Source of the DNA: Uloborus plumipes
Lineage: Eukaryota; Arthropoda; Arachnida; Araneae; Uloboridae
Reading direction: 5' to 3'
Assembly (NCBI GenBank): GCA_038373865.1
Contig: JAXGGA010004504.1
Location: 1 to 64,000, forward strand
Length of the DNA stretch: 64,000 bases
The notes below the pieces were generated by a model, which worked only from the letters and a program-made list of their open reading frames with translations, did no database searches and had not been told where the DNA came from. Shown piece by piece: positions 1 through 12,100 of the stretch (the first letter of the stretch is position 1; each line of letters opens with the position of its first letter). A program made the position numbers and the translations under genes.

Positions 1-1522
1 CAGTGAAATTTTTTTAGCAGCTTCAAATGGTTTGATGTTAGTTGTGTGCCTAAAGTAGATTTGACACAAAATAAAACATGGCTCAATTCTCCCAACATTA
101 CCATTAAAAATCGTTCGGTCACAAGTTTTAAATTCGACTTCTCCTTTTCTGCTGAGTCAAATAAAAATTATGAAACGCATCACCTCAAAGGTTAACAAGG
201 TATAATAAATGTTAAACTAGTCCCCTTACTAATCAACGCCATCCAATTTTTAATTTTATGATGTTCTATGATTGCATTACTGAATCAAAAAGCATAAGTT
301 AAAATTTATAATGCTTTTTGGCATAAGTCACCGCATTTTGACTTTTATAATGAAGAATAACGATGTGATACTAAAAACTGATTCCTTATCATTTGTATAT
401 TATAAAAAATGTACAGTTAAAAAATGCGCTGTAAAACTACTTGGTTCTTTACAGGAATTTAATGTTTTTGACAAAACCTTTTTTATCGTCTTTCACCTAC
501 TTAAAAGAACAACATTTTGCTTCGAGATCATTTCAGAATCGATTTTATGACTATCTGCAGCAGATATGAGTCACTTTCCGATGCTATTCAGAAAAGAACA
601 ACACAGTTCTTGCACCTTATTTTGTTTTAGAAAAGAAATCATGTTATCTTGTCCCATCGAAAAGAAAAGAAAACTCACTGAAAAAAAATGTATGTTTCTT
701 GAGCGCACTTTATGTAATATTGAAGCTGTGCGAAACTACAAATATGTTTTGGCCTGGGATTATTTTATTTGTATTAATTTTTCTCTGTTGCTTGTAAGCA
801 TATTCCAAATATTTAGTGATTAAGAAGAAATAAACAATTGTATGCCGCAAAACAGGAAAGTCGTGCGTAACAATTTTACGAGTTTCTTGTTTTGAGTAAT
901 TGAGAAAATTTGATCAAGATCTTGTTTGCTAGCTCTTGGATAAGAGATAGTCTCACTTAGCTCTTTGAAAAATTAATAACTTTTGTCACATTTAAATGAG
1001 AAGAGCTCAAAGTATCATAGAAATATTTGAAAATAAGTAAACATATACGCATTGTTCTTCAATTTGTGTTTATACACTTTACCCCCTTTAAAAGAGAAAA
1101 AAACTTTAACACCAATTTCACCACATATTTTGACCTGTCTCTGATTAGTTAATATCTTTGAGAGATCGGGAATCTGGGGACAATATTTCTCTGTTTCTCT
1201 TACAAAAGGCAGGATCGTCATTTAGAGAAATTAGGGAGGGGGGGGGGCGTGTCAATTGTCCGCCTAACTTTGGAAAATCAATGTATTTACATGTAAGTGG
1301 GCATGGTTTTTGCTGTTTTTTGGTGTCATTTACATTGAGTACACACCCTTTACCCCGCCCTCTTGGAAAAGCTCGAAATGACGGGCCTGACAAAAGAATT
1401 AGAGCTAGAAGAAGAAATCAAATGTTTTTATTAGAATACAAGACCAGAAAGGTTTTTTTTCTGTTTCACTAATCTTAATGCAAGGGAAAAACCTATTTAA
1501 TGTACCACTAATGTGTATATTA
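1..1522. other. AT-rich sequence, no supported gene
   Basis: I see no gene here. Open frames at 311-550 and 566-823 have ordinary AT-rich composition and no recognisable motif. A small GC-richer patch at 1160-1400 with a G10 run is open on both strands but resembles no protein I know. Confidence 0.5.
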
Positions 1523-2321
1523 TCTATATACATAAAAGACTACTTTTGAAAACGTATGTCCGGGGTAATCTTCCAAACTACTGAACCGATTTTAACCATT
1601 TTTTCACCGTAGATAGCTACAGTAACAGGGAGCAGGATAAGCTATAATTTATTTCTAAAACTCTTAGTTTAATAAAGTTATTATGGAAAACAGTTGATTT
1701 TAGGTCATTTCCCCATTAAATCATTAAATTTTCAACCCATTGTTGCAAAAATTTGGTGCCATGCAGCAACAATATTGATTATAATCATATTGAAAATTTT
1801 GAACCAAGGCTTCTCTGGAGAAAGTATGGAATTTATTGCCTTCTAAGGATTTTTATATTTATCTGAGCCAACAATCGCTAACGAGTAAAATAAAAAAAAA
1901 TGATTTTGGCAATAGTTAAAGAATAGAAAGTGTTTATAGTCAAAAAAATTTCTAAATTAGGTACATAAGATGTTTTCACCTCACCAATGTTGTCACGAGG
2001 ATAGAAACTGATAATGGGACTTATTTAACGAGCAATATTTGGAAATGGTTAATTTCAGTGCGATTGATACTGTAAATATATATTTATTTTAATACACCAA
2101 TCTAATAACATTTCCTATTTACTCAAACATTATTTGTAGCTTGCTATTTTTTTTTAGCTTGCATTATTATTTTTTATAGTTTATCCATAACATAGCCATT
2201 GTTTACAGAAGTAGCCATTATGTTTATAGATATGAACTTTAGTGTTGGGAAATTTATGAATGAGTTTCACTAAACCACCCTACGCCCACAGAAATCCGGG
2301 CAGCGCCGGGTACCCGGCTAG
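1523..2321 (+). mobile_element. Non-autonomous Helitron, ends intact
   Basis: It starts TCTATATACATAAAAGAC directly after a host A and ends CTAG before a host T. A GC-rich inverted repeat (CCGGG...CCCGG) sits just inside the 3' end. TC start, CTRR end, 3' hairpin and A|T insertion are the defining Helitron features. The subterminal text, with 'TGTCCGGGG' and 'CTACTGAACCGATTTT', is typical of arthropod Helitrons. It codes for nothing recognisable. Confidence 0.8.
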
Positions 2322-3292
2322 TGATTTCATAAAGGGTAATACATATTAATTTCATGAAATTAGATTTAAAAAAAAAAAGAAAACAAAGCGTAACAGTATT
2401 CCAATTCAAAAAGTAGTACCTTCGGTTATATCTTGAGTATTAAAGATTTCTAGTGATTTTCGCAAATAGTATCATGCAAAAAAAGGAAAAAATCCAACTT
2501 CTTCTTTTGGTTAAGACCTTATTCAGCAATTTCTTGTAATGATATTTATCTCAGTTTCAATGAAGAGTGAAGGAGTTTAATTCTTGTTCAAGTAGGTGGA
2601 AAATTGGTGGATTAGATCGCTACAACTGAGAAGGTATTAACTGCTCATTGAAAAAGAACTTTCACTGGGCTTTTTTCCCTCTCCAAGATTGCACCCTCAA
2701 GGTAAGGGCGCAGCTGTAATTACAAGGCTTACTGGACAGAATAAAATACTTTTCGTACTTACTAACTTGCAAGTTTATCTAATTCCCTTTTTCTGTCGGT
2801 CTTGGTGTCAAATAAAATAGTTGGCTGAGTGCAACAACTGGGTAAATACAAATTTGATAGCATATATAATGTTTCGCTTTTTTTAAAAAATTTTGTTTGA
2901 AAAAAGACATAAATATAGTGAAACACGGTTAGACGTCTATCCTTTTGATTTATACGTAGTTTTCTTGAAGTAACAAAGCATTCCTATTTCTTTTAATGCA
3001 TAAGTGCATCGTTTAAAGTCTCTCATTTATACGTCATTTTACTGAATTTGACTAGGTCTTTAATTTGACTAGACTAGTCTTTAATTTGACTAGGATCAGC
3101 CAAGTTGGGCCCAGAGCCTGCTGCTGGTCGCCACATTTGTATTTGTATTTGTATTTGAAGTCACAAACTATTCCTATTTCTTTTAATGCATAACTGCAAG
3201 TCTCTTTTTCTTATTTTTTAAAAATATTTATGTGTATTTTTTCTTCAAGTCCAAATTATTCCTATTCATTTTACTGCATAATTTCGTTATTA

Positions 3293-3780
3293 CTCCAAAT
3301 TACGAAAGGAATTTCGGGTCTATTCAATGTTTTTCAAAAAATCAAATTTTGAAGGAGTTACGAAATTGAAATTTTTATACAGCCCCCTAGTCTTATCAAT
3401 CATATTTAGTAAAACATTCTTGACACAGTAACGTTTAAAACTTTAAAAAAATCACTCTTCCACGACAAATATTGACCGAGTTATGAAGTTTTGAAAAATC
3501 AAGATTTTGCATTATTTCATGACGTCATCGAGAGATCGCTTAAGGAACCGTATGCGAAATCCTTCAAAATCTTGATGTTTCAAAACGCCATAACTCGGTC
3601 AATTTTTGTCGTAGAAGAGTGTTTTTTTTTTAATTTTTAAACGATACAGTGTTAAGAATGTTTTACTAAATATGATTAATACGACTGGGGAGCTGTATAA
3701 AAATTTAAATTTCGTAACTCTTTCAAAATTTGATTTTTTTTAAAACATTTCGTAGCCCAAATTCTTTTCGTAATTTGGAG
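3293..3780. repeat. Foldback palindrome, two ~220-bp arms
   Basis: The left arm (3293-3512) is the reverse complement of the right arm (3553-3780) with scattered mismatches. Matching landmarks include CTCCAAATTACGAAA at 3293 with its complement ending at 3780, TGACCGAGTTATG with CATAACTCGGTCA, and AAATCAAGATTTTG with CAAAATCTTGAT. The loop is about 40 bp and holds TGACGTCA. It is probably a foldback or MITE-type element; no target duplication was recognised. A possible outer boundary is GTGGACACCCTGTA near 3850. Confidence 0.75.
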
Positions 3781-4151
3781 ATTTTTTTCTAAATAAACTA
3801 TATGTTTATCTCTAACGGTTTAAAAATTAGCTATTGGGCCACGATAGTAGTGGACACCCTGTATACGTGATCAAAAAATAGTGATTTTAAAAAGTAGTGA
3901 ACGAAGTTTTTTGCCTATGAAGTCCCACACCGGTTTGTGATTTCTCAAACAACAGAATTTCGCGCATTGTCCTTTAAAATCACTACTTTTTAATGAAATA
4001 TATGAGCGCCACGTGCGGGACAAGAGGGCGGTGTTTTCATGGCATGACCCTATTGCTGTGCAATCAGAACGTCAGACAATTGTAAGATATGCAATGAGTT
4101 ACCGCCCGTAAGCCAGGGCTGAGGCAGAACTGTAGCAAATGCACCCACAGA

Positions 4152-4224
4152 TCGATCATAGCATCCGAAGACTGCAGTTTCGCCCTTATTATGGGCTCCT
4201 CAGTTAGGAATAGCCAATGATCGA
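4152..4224 (-). ncRNA. Type I hammerhead ribozyme motif (- strand)
   Basis: It has the same architecture as the + strand copy. The inner 5' strand of stem I reads TCCTAA here, but the strand after GTC reads TTCGGA, leaving one mismatch. Core CTGAGGA, stem II GCCC/GGGC, GAAA and the palindromic stem III ACTGCAGT are all intact. The cleavage position is between 4170 and 4169. The outer stem I pairing TCGATCAT/ATGATCGA is conserved. Confidence 0.72.
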
Positions 4225-4798
4225 GCCGGAGGCAAAAATCCTCTTATTGTAGCTAAGATAGCCAACAAACTGGTAGATAAAGTGAATTTATCTTACCAGC
4301 GAGCGTCCGCAAACTATGGTGCGGCTCAACTCGAAATTTGAAGGCTAAAGCTGGGTAATGTGCAATGAGTTACCGCCCGTAAGCCAGGATGAGGCAGAAC
4401 TGTAGCAAATGCACCCACAGATCGATCATAGCATCCTAAGACTGCAGTTTCGCCCTTAAGGGCGAAACTGCAGTCTTAGGATGCAACAGAACTTAGTCTT
4501 AGGATGCTATGATCGATCTGTGGGTGCATTTGCTACCGTTCTGCCTCAGCCCTGGCTTACGGGCAAGGGCGAAACTGCAGTCTTAGGATGCTATGATCGA
4601 TCTGTGGGTGCATTTGCTACAGTTCTGCCTCAGCCCTGGCTTACGGGCGGTAACTCATTGCACATTACCCAGCTTTAGCCTTCAAATTTCGAGTTGAGCC
4701 GCATCATAGTTTGCGGACGCTCGCTGGTAAGATAAATTCACTTTATCTACCACTTTGTTGGCTATCTTAGCTACAATAAGAGGATTTTTGCCTCCGGC

Positions 4799-4871
4799 TC
4801 GATCATTGGCTATTCCTATCTGAGGAGCCCATAATAAGGGCGAAACTGCAGTCTTAGGATGCTATGATCGA
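4799..4871 (+). ncRNA. Type I hammerhead ribozyme motif (+ strand)
   Basis: The core CTGAGGA fits CUGANGA. Stem II is GCCC(ATAATAA)GGGC, followed by GAAA. Stem III is the self-complementary ACTGCAGT, too short to be stable alone but able to pair between two molecules. The cleavage triplet GTC lies at 4851-4853. Stem I pairs TCCTA with TAGGA next to the core (one U-U mismatch). Beyond an internal bulge it pairs TCGATCAT (4799-4806) with ATGATCGA (4864-4871). This is the type I layout with an internal loop in stem I. Confidence 0.75.
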
Positions 4872-4900
4872 TCTGTGGGTGCATTTGCTACAATTGTAAG

Positions 4901-5390
4901 CTATATATTTTTAACTGATTGCCAGCACATACATTAAACCTTTTAGAGATGAAATTACATTAACAACTGCAGCTATGCCATTTCCCTGCGGCACAATTAT
5001 AGTATGACCACTGATGAGATGAAAAGGCTGACATCCGGTTTAGCGGCGGAAAGGAACGCATCTATTAGTTCTCATCAGTGCCAGATCTTGCATTTGTGTA
5101 TTAGCTTCTAAATAAGGCGGAGTGACATTGAAATGAGCGAAGCACGTGCATGCAATGTTCACCGCCTCCAAACCCCTTTATTCAGATAAACTCTACTTAA
5201 CTGGATGCTTGCCGATACCATAGCAACCGAGGGTAGACAGCATATAGTGCTCCTCTCGTAAGTTGAGCAATGACCTTGAGAGTGTGAGCCATTGTTTGAG
5301 GCGTTCAGTAAGAAAGGAACCGTGCTATTGGAGCGGGTTTGAGCTGGAATACTATATGAAACTAACCTAACTTAATTCAGTGCGAAACTA
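4901..5390. other. GC-richer block with a perfect hairpin, function unknown
   Basis: It directly follows the hammerhead element and is more GC-rich than the surroundings. An 11-bp stem CACTGATGAGA (from 5009) pairs with its complement ending near 5081. I found no open frame with recognisable homology. It may be the host or older repeat into which the hammerhead element inserted, because 4005-4075 has a similar composition. Confidence 0.4.
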
Positions 5391-7166
5391 TCATTCCTCT
5401 TATCCCCAAAAAAAGTCAACATTGTCAAGGTCATAGCCTCACTTTCTAATTAGCACTATACTAGAGCTTTTACTTTAGTTTTATAACAAAAAAGAGAGTT
5501 AAAAAAACTGGAAAAAATAATTGTTGTATTTTCTCAAGATCGCACCGCTCATGACCGCATACAGGCGCAAAGGCCATATTCATTGTAATAATTACGATTT
5601 GAACTCCCTCTTGACCAAAATCTCTTGATAATTTTTCATGCTCAAAGGTCTGTGCCTTTTCAACAACAATATTTCTCTCAAATTTATTTTCATAAAGGAA
5701 ATTTAAGGGGTCACAGTACCTCAAAAGTGACCAAAAGACCAAAACTTTTTTTATTGGTTATTTCAAAAGTAAAAGTTATTTAAAACACTCAGAAAAAATA
5801 CCATTGCTCTAGCTAAATTATTTAAAAAGTTATAAGTGGTTTTAGGGTATGCATGCTATGTGTTTTAATGGAAAAGCAAAACTTCAAAGTGCTTTTTCTC
5901 GATGATCGGATTTTAGTGTTTCTATGTTACTGGAAATGCTAAGGATTTTTTTCTATTAAGGATACGACTTTAAAGCAATATTTCTTACACTCAAGATAAT
6001 GTAATTAACAAAGCAGTACATTGAATAAGCATTTCATAAATTACTAAAATTTTTAGAGCTTGTTAAACCTCGAAAAACAAAGTTTTCTGAGAATTTTTTA
6101 CATAAAAGGTCACAAAATATTTTAAATCAATACATAAAAAAATGAATGCACAGATTTGTAGGGGTAATTCTTGGGATCATTTAGCAAAAGGAAATTTTGA
6201 AATTAGTGCAAAAAGAAAAAAAGCCTTAGGGTTTTTTAAAAATTGCAATTTTCTTAAATTTTTCAAAAATTTTAATGTTTGAAAATAATTTATTAATTGT
6301 TAAATAAGTGTGGAAACAGATATTTCAAAGAATTATATTTTTCACGTCAATTTAACAAAATTGTTTGAAAGGTACTGTAACCCCTGAATTCCCACAAGAC
6401 ACCAAATATGGCACCAAACAGAGAAATGCAGTATTACTTGAGCATAATCTTTCCCTTTTCTGGAAACACAACCGGAAATTGTTTTCTAATAAATACTTTT
6501 TAAATGTCTTCTAGCTAAAATCTTTCTTCAACTCTATGCTACGAATACCCCTCCATAATCTAGATACTCTCTGCGCGTATATAATATTCCCTTGAAAAAT
6601 CTTCACACAAGAAGTAACATGTTTGTACTGCTCTTCAGAAAAGTCCGGGCTCAGTAATGTGCATCTTTCAGAAGGGAAGAAAAAGATTCTATCTTGATGG
6701 CTACAAGCGCTCGAAAATGTTCCTCTGGGGAGGAGTTAAGAACAATTTGAAACGTTGCCAAAAGTTTGCCTTTAAACGCATCGAAAAAGATCATAGACGG
6801 AAAAGAATGCGGGAAGCATCATTCAAAATCGATCTATATTGCAGCATTATCAATAATGAAAGTTTTATGAGTTAATGTTAAATTAATGGGAAAAGTATTA
6901 TCAATGTACGGTTTGGATTTAAATTATGTATAAGGGTATTCTAAAAGACTCATTTATTTATCATATACATACATAATAAAAAATTAATTAAAACCTTTTT
7001 TTAACATTATTTTAAATTTTAATCCTAAAGTACATATTTAAAATTCTACTCAAACACAATTAAACAAAGCAACTAATAAATAAATGAATGAATAAAATAA
7101 AATACACGTACCCCACCAATCAAAAATTGCATTTTATTTCCTTATTTTTCTTCATTTATGCATTAA
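5391..7166. other. AT-rich spacer, nothing recognised
   Basis: Open frames at 5470-5742 (-) and 6657-6875 (+) show no motif I can name. No terminal repeats were recognised. Confidence 0.5.
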
Positions 7167-7872
7167 TCTATATATGTAAAGATGACAGGCTCTGTTTGTT
7201 TGTTTGTAGGTATGTTTGTAACCGATGACTAGAAGCCCCCACAGCACCTACAGACCTGAAACTTGGCACAAAATTCGAACGTATCCCCGTAATCTGCACC
7301 TTGAACGCCGAATTCTAAATTTCGAATTAGTTCTTTTCAAATTAATTAATTAGTCTCATTTTTGGTGTACCCAAGAAAATTGAAGGGGGAAAACTGTATC
7401 CTACCCCTTAACATTATACATCGTTGGAAAGAGTTTTTTTTTTTTCTGAAATAAAACATTATCACGTTTCTCTCCGTTAATTAGAACAGGAGATATTAAT
7501 TACTCAAATTTAGTCAATTTTCAAGGCTTAACTCTATACGAAAACCTGAAACACTAGGTCCATTTTCCAGACAAACTGCTCTTTTGTCCCTGAAGTTACA
7601 TAGTGGTTTAAATTTGCGTTTAGAGTTAAGCCTTGAAAATTGACTAAATTTAAATAATTAATATCTTATGTTACTTACTTAGTGTCTTTTTGATTTATTT
7701 GGCGAATTATTTTAAACTTTGACAGGACTTATATAGTGGAATTTAAAAGGTTATGGGGCACATTCGATTTAAATAATATAATTTTACTTCAGAGGGTCAG
7801 AGTGAATTTTACTTTATTTAGTTGACTTCCTTTACATTAACTGCACGGGCATCGTCGTGCGGGTACTGCTAG
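7167..7872 (+). mobile_element. Non-autonomous Helitron, ends intact
   Basis: It starts TCTATATATGTAAAGATG after a host A and ends GGGTACTGCTAG before a host T. The hairpin GCACG...CGTGC lies just upstream of the 3' end. An internal inverted pair (AATTTAGTCAATTTTCAAGG near 7508, complement near 7632) is also present. A second, decayed copy lies at about 32.26-32.90 kb. Confidence 0.82.
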
Positions 7873-9073
7873 TAAATAAATAAACGAGGAAAAATAATCA
7901 CGACTCATAATTCAATATTAGGAAAACTTGTTTAAGTAAACTAAAGCATTTTCCTTAGCAATGAAAACTTTAAACCCAACTATCTCAAAACATGATTTTT
8001 TGAGATGGGCTACTTTTGCAGTGCAAATAAGGACAACAACAATATCCATGATTTTAGAATTTTTGACACGCTTCAAGTGATAACTTTTTTTTAAATGTAT
8101 TTATTATTTTTAAGAGATAGGCATACTTTTGGAATGAAAAGCTAAAATATGTAAAAACATCATACGTCGAACTCAGTCAGGAACATAATAGATTTGACCT
8201 TTATGTTTATTTTAAAAATTCATCCAAAAGAAGCAATTATAGGCAGTAAATTTCAAGAAATAAAATATTAGTAAAACAACGCAACGAAATATGTAAGTTG
8301 TTTACGCCACGTAAACGTAATGGCGCAAAAATAGAGAGCCATTTATATTTTTAATGAAATTATTGGGATGAAATTGTTCCTTGTTTCGATTGTGATTAAA
8401 TGTGGCGTTCGCTATTGTTTTTTTATTATCATTTTATACAGATGTATGCACAACTAATTGTTCACAATGTTTTCGGTACATCCGATTTGTATTGCTACTT
8501 GGAGAACCATTTACGTCTTCTCTTTGGGAACGCAATTTTTCCTTTTGTCCCCTCGCAAAAAGCGCACTGGTGGGCCACATCAGACGAGATGACAAAAAAA
8601 AAAAAAAAATGCCGATAAACTAATTTAAATGCCAAATTTCACCAATATCATCGTAGCACTTAATATATTTTCAATCGACTGTTCAAATTGGGTACGTGGG
8701 ATTCAAACACCCTACATTTGCAAATTCTAGCTTATTTTTTTGTTTTGAGCTTTTACAGGTTTTATTTCAATGAATTTCAAGCCGGCATGATTCGTGAAAC
8801 CACAGTTGCTTCAACAGTTTTCGTCGATCATGCTGGATTTATCATCGACTAAGCATTTATAAGAGCAATTAAGGAAGAATAAAATACCCATCCTGTTTCT
8901 TTTGTTTAATCAGCTGAAACATTTTTTTTTTTTTGAAGAAAAAAGGAGCAACTCATGCTGCATTCATATATAATACCATCAGATGTAAGATATGCAACGT
9001 ATAGTAACGTAATACGATAAGTTTGCTGCCATTTGATTAAAAGGAAGGAGCAATTGACTTGCGAAGTAGACAA
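7873..9073. other. Region upstream of the lipase gene, no feature identified
   Basis: AT-rich DNA containing the expected promoter of the lipase gene. I could not pick out a convincing TATA box or initiator. The open frames at 8400-8623 overlap one another in two frames and have no recognisable motif. Confidence 0.4.
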
Positions 9074-9137
9074 ATGGCTAAATTGTATTTATTGATTGCG
9101 TTTATTATTCTCTACTTGCGGATTCGTTCGTCTAAAG
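9074..9137 (+). CDS. Lipase exon 1: start codon and signal peptide
   Basis: The ATG at 9074 opens MAKLYLLIAFIILYLRIRSSK, a short basic start followed by a hydrophobic core typical of a secretory signal peptide. The exon ends in phase 1 at a consensus donor (AAAG|GTAAGT). The G left over joins GT of exon 2 to make glycine. I chose this ATG because it is the only one that gives a signal peptide in the frame that splices cleanly to exon 2. Transcription must start upstream, but I saw no convincing core promoter. Confidence 0.7.
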
Positions 9138-12100
9138 GTAAGTTAATCGCAATCTACGTGAAGGATCTTTTTCACGCAAAGCTGTTTAAATACATATAAC
9201 ATACTATCGCCAATAGGCCTAAAATTAGTGTTCATAAATTGTTCCGAAATTTTCGAAAGAATGTTTATGTTGAGCAAGTAAGTATTTATACTACTAGCAA
9301 TAACAATTAAATTTTAGTTTGAAAAACTAAAAAATGCGCTTTTAGAGTTATTCAAACTATAAAGCTTTAAATCATGCGGTATTATTAGTTTACATGCACC
9401 TTATAATACATCAACATGTCTTGCAACTGACATTCAGATCGTCTGCAAGTTATTTTTAGCTTTCTCCTGCTTTGAATAAAATTAACTGAACTGAAGTGAA
9501 AAGAAGAACGCGATAAAAATAATAACAAATTGATGGAACGATTAGACACGATTAATTTAAGATGGAACATTCTGATCTGTTTTTTTTTGTTGCAGTTTTG
9601 AGATGTAAATAGCTAATATGTAAATAGTTTATTTTAAATATAATATTTGATGAAAAATTATTTCTCGTTTTTGAATACTCTTCACACGATTGCAAGCGCC
9701 CAACACGAAGCGGAAAATAGGTAAGATTTTACCTTCACAAAATTATTTTGAAAGATCCGCTAATACAACATGTAATATAGTCTAGCCCTCATTATTAATA
9801 ATAGCATTAAATAACATCAACATGTTATATTATAGTTTAGCCTTTAGTATTAACAATAGTATTAAATATATTATTTATATATTTGCAAAGAACGTGAATT
9901 TTATCTTTTATTCAGAGTCACATACATACTGGCAAACATACTCACATGTGAAACTAATAAAAGCGTATTATTATAGATTTATATGCTTTATTAAAGCGTG
10001 AAATGATACTTTAAACTGTCTGATCCGTTAAATTTACTTTAAAATAGAGATTAGATATGAAGGAATTGTTTTCATTGCCAAAGAAAGTGGATCTAGTGTT
10101 TTTATTATATCATTTTTATACACTAACTTATTGTCATATGTGAATCATAAAATATTTTAAACCTGTAATATTTGCTTCAAATACAGCAAATGAGGCTGCA
10201 ATTGAGCTATTTAAAAGTTTATTGATTTCAGTATCACTTTTTTATTTCATTATAGGGCCCATCACCAAAATAAATTACATCATAGCACTATATTGATATT
10301 AGGTTAGTCCAATTAAACAACTAAGTTTCATTGACGCTCAGGATATAAAAGGATATAGTCAGGGATCCCTGATAGAGATTTTTCTGTTTATTACTATCAA
10401 GCTAATTTTTCGTGAGGAGCTTCATTCTAATAAGACGCCCAACTTTTCCTCTTGCAACAATTCTCGATTGTGGTAGCTAACAGGGGTAGCAGGGATCAAA
10501 TATGTCGATTCTATAAGTCTCAAAAACTAATCACTAACTGTGACTTTTTTAATTAAATCTGAAGATAATTATTAATATTGTTGAAAAAAATATTTGTCCT
10601 ACAAGGTGTATGGTTTGATCAAAGAGTCCCCCTCCTCCCAACATGTTTTGATTACGAGGTCATCAAAAGTAATTACTAACAACCCAAGTTTTTTTCTACT
10701 GCTTACTTAATATGTATATAATTTAACAGTCACATTGTCCTACAAATTGTGTGGTACGTTATCTCGGTCCTACGATCAGAAATTGTTAGAACCACGAGAC
10801 CATTTTTTTCATTACTAACTGTAGGACAAAAATATTACATTATAGGTTAGTGCATTCTCTATCCAGATAAACCATTGTCCTACAAGAAAACAGGTAGGTA
10901 TCGCGAGTCCGACACGAATTGTAAATTTCGCTTTCTCTTTGGAATAAGTGAAAGCAGCTGTTTAAGTTTTACTAATTTTATTTTCCAGTTAAATTATTTG
11001 TGTATTGTCTTTGCATTCATAAAAAACAATTAATCTTCATCAGATTCTTCAGATAAATCATCATCTTCTTCACTAATCTCACTTTCATCTTCATCTTCTT
11101 CATTTTCGTCATTAGTGATATCTAACATTTAAAAATAAAGAAATTGCCCATTAATTAATAAACGAATAAAAATAAAAATACTATTAATAGGGGACCTTGT
11201 AAGTCAGAAGATAGTTCTTCAAAGGATGGACTTTTGTGGACCATCAAACAAATATTATTCGTATTTGCCGTCAGTTATCGTCCATCCATAGTTTTCCAGC
11301 AACTTTTTTGTGGGGCACCGCATGTGTGCATTGCACCATACGTTACAGATAAATACAGTTCGCTTAGTTTGTTGCAGTAGTTCTTGCTTTGTAGGCGGCA
11401 AACTCGAATGATCATATCCTACGATTTAATTTAAAAATTTTTCTTCTCTTTAATTTTTCGCTTTATAGCCCTTTTCAAACAATTGGTATCTACCTTTGTT
11501 GATGTCATTTTTCGTTTTTAATGAATATACTCTACATACGTTTCTTAAATGCTTCGAACTAACTCCTTCGATGTTGTTAATGCTGTATGTGCACTTCGCT
11601 ATGTACAACATCTTGATATTTGTGTTGATGCTTTCGAGCAGATAAAGTTTTGCAATGAAGCCAAATTTCTTTACTAAATTTCTTGACATATTTTCTTTTC
11701 CGTCGAAATGTAGGATTTTGCAAAACAAATTGCACAAAAAGCACTCCATTATTATTTTGGAGCATTAAAAAAAATCTTGACATTTGCTGTTAGAAGACAA
11801 ACACGCGGTCGAATGAAACTTTTTTTGCACAGTTATGGTCGACATTTACGGAGAATATATAATATGCTCTGGGCATGCGTACCGGCAAGGCTCAGCTATA
11901 ATGCCAAATTGTACACAGTAAATTCATTTTTACTTGTATTAATTTAAAATGTGTATTCAAATGGAGTAGTACCACCATAACGTACCACGAAATTTGAAGG
12001 ACAATGTGACTGTTAAATCAAATAAATATTAACTAAGCAAAAATTTAAAAATCAGATAATTTGTAATTATTCTTGATGATCTCGTAATCAATACATGCTG

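Larger units (their letters stand above)
4087..4889. mobile_element. Retrozyme-like hammerhead-ribozyme element, head-to-head array
   Basis: This is a GC-richer block built from copies of one ~270-nt unit in both orientations about a centre near 4457 (CGCCCTTAAGGGCG). Cleavage-type junctions GCAGTC/TTAGGA lie at 4582/4583 and 4853/4854 on + (spacing 271 nt) and at 4440/4439 and 4170/4169 on - (270 nt). The block is bracketed by an 11-bp direct repeat ACAATTGTAAG (4076-4086 and 4890-4900), which looks like a target-site duplication. Full hammerhead motifs are present once per strand. There is no coding capacity. Known parallels are retrozymes and the hammerhead-bearing LTRs of Penelope-like elements. 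Confidence 0.75.

Noticed and set aside
1145..1472. Overlapping open frames on both strands
   Set aside because: No domain or motif is recognised in either, and open frames on both strands are expected from local GC composition.
5007..5085. CTGATGAG near 5012 as another hammerhead
   Set aside because: No stem II followed by GAAA lies at the right distance. The word is one arm of a simple hairpin.
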